From the NCBI GenBank assembly GCA_910586285.1, contig CAJUGR010000040.1:1-11449 (forward strand): a DNA stretch of 11,449 bases, given 5' to 3'. Made by a program: the position numbers and the translations under genes. Under the pieces are notes generated by a model. It was given only the letters and a program-made list of their open reading frames with translations, was not told the origin of the DNA and ran no database searches. Numbering within the stretch: the first letter of the stretch is position 1; the number at the start of each line of letters is the position of its first letter. Shown in pieces: positions 5,870 to 11,449 of this stretch. This DNA is from an uncultured Erysipelotrichaceae bacterium (GTDB taxonomy: Bacteria; Bacillota_I; Bacilli_A; Erysipelotrichales; Erysipelotrichaceae).

Positions 5870-7297
5870 CTAAATCCCTTTTAACTCCTGATACAAACGT
5901 TTGGCATAACTATCTGTCATACCGACAATAAAATCACACCCCAGCAATAAGCGCTCATACAGCTTTTCTTCAGCCTTTTTATTCTTAGTGCTACGATGAT
6001 ACGCATCCAAGTAATTACGCGATAACAGATCAATATATTTTTCTTGAATTTCACTCATCTCTGTATCACTGTCATAAACAATCAATGCCTCCATAAAACG
6101 ATCCATTAAGAAAGTCAAAATCTCATTGCCCATGAGTTCCAACTTCAGAATCGGCGCGATCATATAAATTTTCTCATAAGCGAATTTCTTTAATGCTTTG
6201 ATTAGTGCCGCTTCACTGCTGCAAGTCAACAATTCCTGTGCAAATGTACCGTTCATAATTTCCTCATAGTGATCGATAAAAGCATTGCGCACACAGGATA
6301 TACAATACAGCTGTTTCCGGGAAAGCCATTCAAATACTGCCTGTTGATAAGGATCAAAGCCCTTTTCCTTTTGTTCCTTTAAACGCATCGCATCAAAAAG
6401 CCCCTTTTCCAACAGTTGCAAACTGCGCTCACTATCTTCCTTTGCAACCAAATCATGAAGCTGCTCATAACTGTAAAGTCCTTTTTTATAGCCATCTTCC
6501 AAGTCGGCAAACGTATAAGCCAAATCATCCGCGGCTTCCAAAATAAATGCCAAGGGATTACGGCAATCCTTACAGCCGGTATTCTCTTTGATTTGATGAT
6601 ATTCCTTTATTTCACTTTGAAAATATCCGATTTTCTTTTTTAACAGGCTGCGTTCTGCCTTCGGTTTATGATCTTCTGTGAATTTATCCAAAGCATTGCA
6701 TGGATATTTGATAATGGTATCCATAACAGCTGAGGTTAAATGCATCCCATAGCTGCTTACATGACGATGCAGCTTTAATACAATACGCAGTGCTTGGGCA
6801 TTGCCCTCATAATAATATAGGTCATATTTTTGCGCTTCGTTTAAATAAGCGCTCAATGGTTTCCCCTGAAAGCATAGCTCATCCAAATTCTTCACAAACC
6901 AATTACGAATGGCAGATTCACCAAAATGACCGAACGGAGGATTACCAATATCGTGTAATAAACTGGCGCAATTCAGCGTTTCAATTACGGTTAATGCATC
7001 AGGCTGCTTTGCTTCATCTTCCAATGCTAAATCAGTGATTTTTTCACACACCTGTTTGGCAATCAGCTTGGCAATAGAGGCCACCTCTAAGGAATGTGTC
7101 AGACGAGTACGAACAAAATCACTGTGATCCAGCGGAAACACTTGTGTTTTATCTTGAAGACGACGAAATGATGCACTGCGAATAATGCGCAAATAATCAC
7201 TTTCCATCTCGCTGCGATAGCCGCGATAATCCTGTTCCTTTTTGATTTCGGGAATACGTTTTTCCGATGTGATTTTATCCCAATATAATCTTTCCAT
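5870..7297 (-). CDS. dgt: dGTPase-type deoxynucleotide triphosphohydrolase
   Basis: A 475-aa HD-domain enzyme expected to hydrolyse dGTP or other dNTPs to deoxynucleoside and triphosphate in the cytosol, tuning dNTP pools and sometimes limiting phage. HD-domain residues are visible: H68 in RTRLTHSLEV, the HD pair H115-D116 in LLHDIGNPPFGHFGE, and the distal Asp of EAADDLAY (about 257-258). The EGNAQALRI block (164-172), typical of dGTPases, is present. Length is near that of E. coli Dgt (about 505). I chose the ATG at 7297 because GAGGGTG lies 6 nt upstream; an in-frame ATG pair at 7318/7315 has no such site. A CKDC pair (242-245) stands out before the distal motif. There is no strong terminator after it, only an imperfect hairpin at 5846-5865. 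The upstream gene of unknown function is co-directional, 87 bp away. Confidence 0.95.
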   Translation of the reverse strand: MERLYWDKITSEKRIPEIKKEQDYRGYRSEMESDYLRIIRSASFRRLQDKTQVFPLDHSDFVRTRLTHSLEVASIAKLIAKQVCEKITDLALEDEAKQPDALTVIETLNCASLLHDIGNPPFGHFGESAIRNWFVKNLDELCFQGKPLSAYLNEAQKYDLYYYEGNAQALRIVLKLHRHVSSYGMHLTSAVMDTIIKYPCNALDKFTEDHKPKAERSLLKKKIGYFQSEIKEYHQIKENTGCKDCRNPLAFILEAADDLAYTFADLEDGYKKGLYSYEQLHDLVAKEDSERSLQLLEKGLFDAMRLKEQKEKGFDPYQQAVFEWLSRKQLYCISCVRNAFIDHYEEIMNGTFAQELLTCSSEAALIKALKKFAYEKIYMIAPILKLELMGNEILTFLMDRFMEALIVYDSDTEMSEIQEKYIDLLSRNYLDAYHRSTKNKKAEEKLYERLLLGCDFIVGMTDSYAKRLYQELKGI

Positions 7298-7335
7298 GTT
7301 CTCACCCTCTTTCATCATAGTATAACATAGGTAAG

Positions 7336-7364
7336 AATAAAATGGTTACTTTTTATGATGTCAA
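7336..7364 (-). promoter_or_regulatory. Possible dgt promoter
   Basis: A perfect TTGACA (7364-7359) is followed after 17 bp by TTTATT (7341-7336, 4 of 6 to TATAAT). The start of transcription would fall near 7329, about 32 nt before the dgt start. The -35 box is strong and the -10 weak. The -35 overlaps a short dyad, CAATATTATTG. Confidence 0.4.
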
Positions 7365-7384
7365 TAATATTGAGTCCGGTAGGT

Positions 7385-7819
7385 TTAGCGATACAAAGCA
7401 ATGAACGCCTTTACATTGGCTTCATGACGCGGCTCGCCCTTCACCTTGGCAATGACGCGCAGCTGATATTTAACATGATTCTTTGTCATAATATGAATAC
7501 GCCAATACATAAAATCCTTTTTGACTTTCACTTCCGAAATATCGTTCGCTTCCAGCATCACATAGTTCTCAAAATCCGTACGATTTTTCCAAAGTCCCTG
7601 ACTCACGATGGGAATCAAAACAATTCCACTTTCGTTACGATTTAACAAATATCCCTGTACCCCTTGATTACGTTTATTTTCTGCGAGTGCGCCAACTGCA
7701 CCAAATGATGACAATAATGTGGGTTCCATCTGAACCGCAAAACAAATCGGCTCTGTTCCCAGCAACTGAATTCGGCGAAAAGAATCTTCAATGCCCGCTA
7801 TCGTTGACAAAGATTCCAT
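7385..7819 (-). CDS. Conserved-looking protein of unknown function, possible PH-like fold
   Basis: I do not recognise this 144-aa protein. It has no signal peptide or membrane segment. The pattern is a short helical N-terminus, then alternating strand-like stretches (GYLLNRNESGIVLIPIV, NYVMLEANDISEVKVKK, YWRIHIMTKNHVKYQLRVI) and a C-terminal helix (NVKAFIALYR). That arrangement resembles small bacterial PH/GRAM-like domains, but this is only a fold guess. The start at 7819 is preferred over 7828, because AAAGGA lies 9 nt before it and touches the other ATG directly. It is co-directional with dgt with no terminator between them, so the two may be co-transcribed, although dgt may also have its own promoter. 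It faces secG divergently across a 293-bp gap. Confidence 0.8.
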   Translation of the reverse strand: MESLSTIAGIEDSFRRIQLLGTEPICFAVQMEPTLLSSFGAVGALAENKRNQGVQGYLLNRNESGIVLIPIVSQGLWKNRTDFENYVMLEANDISEVKVKKDFMYWRIHIMTKNHVKYQLRVIAKVKGEPRHEANVKAFIALYR

Positions 7820-7866
7820 ATTTTCCATTCCTTTCTCATCTCATATCTTTCATTTTTATCATTCTT

Positions 7867-7895
7867 ATTGTATCGTTCTTTGAAGCCAAAAGCAA
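7867..7895 (-). promoter_or_regulatory. Possible promoter of the unknown leftward gene
   Basis: TTGCTT (7895-7890) and TACAAT (7872-7867, 5 of 6) are 17 bp apart on the minus strand, with transcription predicted to start near 7860, about 40 nt before the start codon. The -10 is good and the -35 matches only TTG. Confidence 0.45.
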
Positions 7896-8052
7896 TAACA
7901 TCGTTAAGAACGCCTTTTTTGAATTCTGTTTTACTTCCCTTTTAATACATAACGATTTTATTCACTAATTATTAATTTCCATCACCTTTTGCGATCTTAT
8001 ATTCAATCGGTAAAAACCACTGTTTATATTATGCCGACAGCAATTTCAATGC

Positions 8053-8081
8053 TTGTCATAAGGAAAGAACTGTGATAAAAT
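8053..8081 (+). promoter_or_regulatory. secG promoter
   Basis: TTGTCA (8053-8058, 5 of 6) and TAAAAT (8076-8081, 5 of 6) are exactly 17 bp apart, with TGTGA before the -10. Transcription would start near 8088, giving a leader of about 25 nt that contains the AAAGGAGG ribosome-binding site. Confidence 0.78.
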
Positions 8082-8112
8082 AATAAAGCATATCGCAGAA
8101 AGGAGGACGATC

Positions 8113-8343
8113 ATGGGACTTTTAGATATTTTGTTAATCACATTTGCGGTGATACTGATCCTGCTCTCCTTACTGCAAAGCGGTAAATCAGATGGTCTGA
8201 GCAGTGCCTTTACGGGTGGAGATGGTTTGAATTTGTTTGCGAACGTTAAAGAACGTGGCGCAGAAAAGACAATGTCAAACCTAACACTGGCAGTCGGAAC
8301 AATCTTTTTCGTTCTCGTATTGATTGCCCGAATTACACAGTAA
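8113..8343 (+). CDS. secG: Preprotein translocase subunit SecG
   Basis: A 76-aa inner-membrane protein of the SecYEG channel that helps SecA-driven export. It has two membrane segments (about 3-22 and 57-73) joined by a loop with the SecG-like LLQSGKSDGLSSAFTGG (20-36), where polar Gln-Ser-Gly-Lys ends the first helix. Length is typical (about 75-80 aa in Bacillota). The start is set by AAAGGAGG 6 nt upstream. It has its own promoter and is followed directly by an intrinsic terminator. Next comes rnr, the order commonly seen in Bacillota. Confidence 0.96.
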   Translation: MGLLDILLITFAVILILLSLLQSGKSDGLSSAFTGGDGLNLFANVKERGAEKTMSNLTLAVGTIFFVLVLIARITQ

Positions 8344-8371
8344 AGACCGTAAACGGTCTTTTTTCTTTTTT
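8342..8371 (+). terminator. Intrinsic terminator of secG
   Basis: AAAGACCG (8342-8349), loop TAAA, then CGGTCTTT (8354-8361) running into a T-rich tract broken by a single C. The stem starts within the secG stop codon. It should sharply reduce read-through into rnr, although some read-through is likely if rnr lacks a promoter of its own. Confidence 0.9.
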
Positions 8372-8380
8372 TATTTATGT

Positions 8381-8414
8381 GATGAAAATAATGGGTCAAA
8401 TAACCGATTTCATC
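8381..8414 (+). promoter_or_regulatory. Inverted repeat upstream of rnr
   Basis: GATGAAA (8381-8387) and TTTCATC (8408-8414) form 7-bp arms, with a smaller GGT/ACC pair inside. It lies between the secG terminator and rnr, about 40 bp before the start codon, with no T tract after it. It could be a leader hairpin or an operator; no convincing rnr promoter was found around it. AT-rich chance pairing is possible. Confidence 0.35.
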
Positions 8415-8454
8415 CATACTAGAATATAGAGGAATAACTACACTAGGAGGAAAT

Positions 8455-10641
8455 ATGAATATTGAATCAAGCATTATGAATATAATTCAAAAGCCAAAAT
8501 ATCGCGGAATGAATATCCGTCAATTGGCTGATCAGTTACAAATGACAGACAGTGAAGCATTTTCGCAACTGTGTCGAACATTAAATCATTTGACAGAGGA
8601 AAATGTTCTGTTTTTGGATGCTCAAAATCGTTATTTTACTCCCGAACAGCTTGGTTATTTCATCGGTATTCTCCATCTTAATCATAAAGGCTTCGGCTTT
8701 GTCGAAGCGGATGAATCCAGTGTTTATGTTGCGGCGGATGCGTTGGGACTGGCCATTCATCAAGATAAGGTAGTGGTTCAAACACAGAAGAAGGCGGATG
8801 GCAGTCAAGAAGGAAAAATCATTCAGATTCTGGAACACGCGATTCATCAAGTGATTGGCACGATCAAAATCAAAGCCGGAAAGACTTTCTTTTTGCCGGA
8901 TCATTATTTTTATCATCGCCGCTTTCAACTGACCAACACCGATCAGTTTCATCTGGTCAATGATACAAAAGTGTTAGTTCAAATTGATCGCTATGATGCC
9001 ATATTATCAGCACACATCGTAAAAGAGGTCGGATACAAATACGATCCGGGGGTGGATATTCTTTCGGTGCTGTATGAGCATGACATTGATCCTGAGTTCC
9101 CTGCCGCTGTCATGAAAGAGGTCACGAAAATCAATGATCATGTCATCGAAGAAGACAAAGTCGGGAGACGTTCACTGTTAGACCTTCAGATCATCACCAT
9201 CGATGGAGAGGATTCCCGCGATCTTGATGATGCTGTAAGTGTCCAAGTTTTGGACAACGGTTATCGTCTCGGCGTTCATATTGCGGATGTCTCTCATTAT
9301 GTTCAACCCGGCAGCGAACTCAATGCCGAAGCTTATGAGCGCGGTACTTCCGTTTATGTAAGCGATCGGGTTGTACCAATGTTGCCGCATGCTTTAAGCA
9401 ACGGTATCTGTTCTTTAAATCCCAAGGTAGAACGACTAACCCTAACATGTATGATGGATATTGATCATCAGGGAGAAATCATCAAATATGAATTGTTCCC
9501 CTCCTACATCAAAACAACGGAACGAATGACCTATACACAGGTCAATGCGATACTGGAACAAGATGTCGCTATGTGCAAAAAATACGCGCATATCATCACG
9601 CTTTGTGAAAACATGAAAGCACTGGCAAAGATTCTACGTCGGCGTCGTGAGTCCTTGGGTGCGATTGATTTTGATACGAAAGAGGCCAAAATCATTATTA
9701 ATGATCAAGGAAAAGTCAAAGATATTCAAGTACGGGAGCGCAAGGAAGCGGAGCGGATCATCGAAGATTTCATGATCGCAGCCAATGAATGCGTGGCCGC
9801 CCACATGAAATGGATGGAATTGCCGGCACTCTATCGAATTCACGAAACTCCCGATCCGAAAAAGATGCGGGAATTTGCCCGAATTGCCATGATGTTAGGA
9901 TATCCGCTGAAGGCTGATGTTAACCACGTTTATCCCCAACAACTTCAACAGCTGTTAATTCGCGCCAAAGAGGATGAAATCTATCCGGTGTTGTCCACCT
10001 TCTTATTAAGAAGTATGCAAAAAGCCCGTTATGATGATCATTGCCTCGGTCATTTCGGATTGGGACTATCGGAATACCTGCATTTTACTTCTCCGATCCG
10101 CCGTTATCCCGATCTGCTTGTTCATCGAATGCTTCATAAATATTATTTTCAGTCAAACCAAGATCCCATCAAGCTTCAACAGGATGAACAATGGATGGAA
10201 CAAGCGGCTCAACAATGCTCATCGCGCGAGCGGATTGCTATCGAAGCAGAACGTGATGTTGATGATATGAAAAAGGCAGAATATATGGAGCGCTTCATCG
10301 GTCGTGATTTTACCGGAGTCATTTCCGGAGTAACGAAATTTGGTTTCTTTGTCGAACTGGATAATACCGTAGAGGGACTGGTTCATATCTCCACCCTACA
10401 TGATGATTATTATCATTATGATGAACATAGCTATTGCTTGATCGGTGAACGCACCGGGCGCAAATATCGCATGGGACAGACGGTTGCGGTACGCTGTGTT
10501 GACGCCAGTCGGTTTAAAAAACAAGTGGATTTTGAAATCATTCGTAATGCACATAAGCCGTTCCAAATAAAAAAACAAGCAAAGCATCCAACGCAAAGAA
10601 AGTCATTACGCTATCATAAACAAAGAAAAAGCAAGCATTAA
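8455..10641 (+). CDS. rnr: Ribonuclease R
   Basis: A 728-aa 3'-to-5' exoribonuclease of the RNB (RNase II) family that degrades structured RNA, acts in rRNA quality control and works with tmRNA-SmpB. Domains in order: an N-terminal winged-helix-like part (about 1-60), cold-shock/OB regions (about 65-230), the RNB catalytic core beginning near 240 with IDGEDSRDLDDA, whose Asp residues D250, D256, D258 and D259 match the magnesium ligands of the family, then HFTSPIRRYPDLLVHRML, an S1 domain (about 617-700, starting FTGVISGVTKFGFFVEL), and a Lys/Arg-rich C-terminal tail. It is somewhat shorter than B. subtilis or E. coli RNase R (about 780 and 813), but no domain is missing. TAGGAGG 4 nt upstream sets the start. 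Its usual partner smpB does not follow directly; a CapA-family gene does. Confidence 0.97.
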   Translation: MNIESSIMNIIQKPKYRGMNIRQLADQLQMTDSEAFSQLCRTLNHLTEENVLFLDAQNRYFTPEQLGYFIGILHLNHKGFGFVEADESSVYVAADALGLAIHQDKVVVQTQKKADGSQEGKIIQILEHAIHQVIGTIKIKAGKTFFLPDHYFYHRRFQLTNTDQFHLVNDTKVLVQIDRYDAILSAHIVKEVGYKYDPGVDILSVLYEHDIDPEFPAAVMKEVTKINDHVIEEDKVGRRSLLDLQIITIDGEDSRDLDDAVSVQVLDNGYRLGVHIADVSHYVQPGSELNAEAYERGTSVYVSDRVVPMLPHALSNGICSLNPKVERLTLTCMMDIDHQGEIIKYELFPSYIKTTERMTYTQVNAILEQDVAMCKKYAHIITLCENMKALAKILRRRRESLGAIDFDTKEAKIIINDQGKVKDIQVRERKEAERIIEDFMIAANECVAAHMKWMELPALYRIHETPDPKKMREFARIAMMLGYPLKADVNHVYPQQLQQLLIRAKEDEIYPVLSTFLLRSMQKARYDDHCLGHFGLGLSEYLHFTSPIRRYPDLLVHRMLHKYYFQSNQDPIKLQQDEQWMEQAAQQCSSRERIAIEAERDVDDMKKAEYMERFIGRDFTGVISGVTKFGFFVELDNTVEGLVHISTLHDDYYHYDEHSYCLIGERTGRKYRMGQTVAVRCVDASRFKKQVDFEIIRNAHKPFQIKKQAKHPTQRKSLRYHKQRKSKH

Positions 10642-10679
10642 CGTACCTATTTAATCGCATATAAACAGAGGATAAACAA

Positions 10680-11449
10680 ATGAGAAAACCATGGAAGCAA
10701 TTCACAATGATCGGCATCATTTTCTGTATTTTAAGCTTATACGGATGCCAAAATCAAGAACAGAATGAAGTGACAAATGATCCTGAAGATGTCGTTAAAA
10801 CAAAAATCACAGAAGATATTCGCGTATCATTTTTAGCAGTCGGTGATAATTTAATTCACGGGGCAATCTATGCCGACCCTTATCATAAGAATGAACAAGG
10901 GTATGACTTTCGCTCTGTATATGATCCGATAAAGCCTTATTTAAACAATATCGATGTGAAAAACATCAATCAGGAAACGGTTTTAGGCGGTACAGAATTG
11001 GGCTTATCTCATTATCCGCAGTTTAATGGTCCTCAAGAAATCGGTGAAGCGGTAGTTGATTGCGGTTTTAACTGGATTTCACAAGCAAGCAATCATGCGA
11101 TGGATGCCGGTGAAACAGCCATATTGAACCAATTAAAGCTTTGGGATCGCTATGATCATGTTATCGCTACCGGTATGAATCGTGATGAAACGGAGGCGAA
11201 TCGTCAACGCATTATGGAAATCAACGGTTTAAAAATCGGATTATTAAATTATACTTACGGGTTAAACGGTCTTTCTGTACCCGAAGGCAAAGATTATATG
11301 ATCAATCTCATTGATGAGAATAAAATAAAAAGTGATATCACGGCATTGAAGAAGAATTGTGATGTCATCATTGCCAGTATGCACTGGGGCATAGAATATG
11401 CTTATGAAGCAAATGAGGAACAACGAGATCTTGCGCAGTTATTAGCCGA
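10680..11449 (+). CDS. CapA-family putative lipoprotein, 5' part only
   Basis: The first 256 codons of a CapA-family (poly-gamma-glutamate capsule-type) metallophosphatase-fold protein; the gene runs off the window end. A lipoprotein signal is visible: a basic start, a hydrophobic stretch (8-20) and a LYGC lipobox with Cys23 as the expected lipid-anchored residue, so it should be exported and tethered outside the cell. Family motifs: AVGDNLIH (53-60), the metal-ligand-like NQET (97-100), SNHAMDAG (137-144) and MHWGIEY (234-240). CapA relatives take part in poly-gamma-glutamate or other cell-surface polymer processes, but many lone copies have no proven role, and no capBC partners are seen here. 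The start codon has a modest AGAGG site 8 nt upstream. It begins 38 nt after rnr and has no clear promoter, so read-through from rnr is likely. Confidence 0.9.
   Translation, partial: MRKPWKQFTMIGIIFCILSLYGCQNQEQNEVTNDPEDVVKTKITEDIRVSFLAVGDNLIHGAIYADPYHKNEQGYDFRSVYDPIKPYLNNIDVKNINQETVLGGTELGLSHYPQFNGPQEIGEAVVDCGFNWISQASNHAMDAGETAILNQLKLWDRYDHVIATGMNRDETEANRQRIMEINGLKIGLLNYTYGLNGLSVPEGKDYMINLIDENKIKSDITALKKNCDVIIASMHWGIEYAYEANEEQRDLAQLLA

Larger units (their letters stand above)
7829..8112. other. Divergent intergenic region
   Basis: This AT-rich stretch separates the leftward unknown gene from rightward secG. I see no credible gene or RNA here. It holds the two outward promoters listed separately. 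A 7-bp inverted repeat, CGTTCTT (7874-7880) with AAGAACG (7906-7912), brackets part of the leftward promoter; its 25-bp spacing makes it weak as an operator. Confidence 0.7.

Noticed and set aside
8046..8474. A long minus-strand reading frame across secG and the rnr leader.
   Set aside because: It is antisense to secG, crosses its promoter and terminator, and its translation looks like no protein family.
10638..10665. A promoter for the CapA-family gene (TTAACG, 16 bp, TATAAA).
   Set aside because: Transcription would start about 10672, past the AGAGG ribosome-binding site, so the transcript would lack it.

Overview
The window looks like chromosomal DNA from a low-GC Gram-positive bacterium (Bacillota). 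The strong AGGAGG ribosome-binding sites, the intrinsic terminators with T tracts, the FMN-riboswitch-controlled RibU, and the secG-rnr pair all point that way. The overall flavour fits Erysipelotrichia, but that placement is an inference from protein style and not proven here. I see no insertion sequence, phage gene, CRISPR array, tRNA or rRNA.

Layout: a divergent promoter region at about 7829-8112 splits the window. Leftwards, on the minus strand in order of transcription, are: a small protein of unknown function (PH-like fold guessed); dgt (dNTP triphosphohydrolase); an FMN riboswitch with its terminator controlling ribU (riboflavin ECF transporter S component) and an FMN-barrel protein of the pyridoxamine-phosphate-oxidase family; a terminator; then a new promoter driving a membrane protein that looks like an inactivated M28 peptidase, a cardiolipin synthase (cls), and a divergent GroEL-like chaperonin that ends in a strong terminator. 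Rightwards, on the plus strand, are secG (with its own promoter and terminator), rnr (RNase R), and the 5' part of a CapA-family lipoprotein gene cut by the window end.

How the genes work together: ribU and the flavin-barrel gene form a flavin-responsive unit, switched off by transcription termination when FMN is plentiful. The M28-like, cls and groEL-like genes are co-directional and closely spaced, although a 12-bp terminator-like hairpin lies between cls and groEL and abuts the groEL ribosome-binding site. secG and rnr are housekeeping genes for protein export and RNA decay. 

Most of the window is ordinary core genome. The parts most worth a second look are: the cysteine-rich GroEL with altered substrate and adenine pockets, no GGM tail and no adjacent groES; the hairpin in front of it; the M28-fold protein whose recognisable metal ligands are replaced; and an 18-bp dyad between the ribU promoter and the riboswitch.
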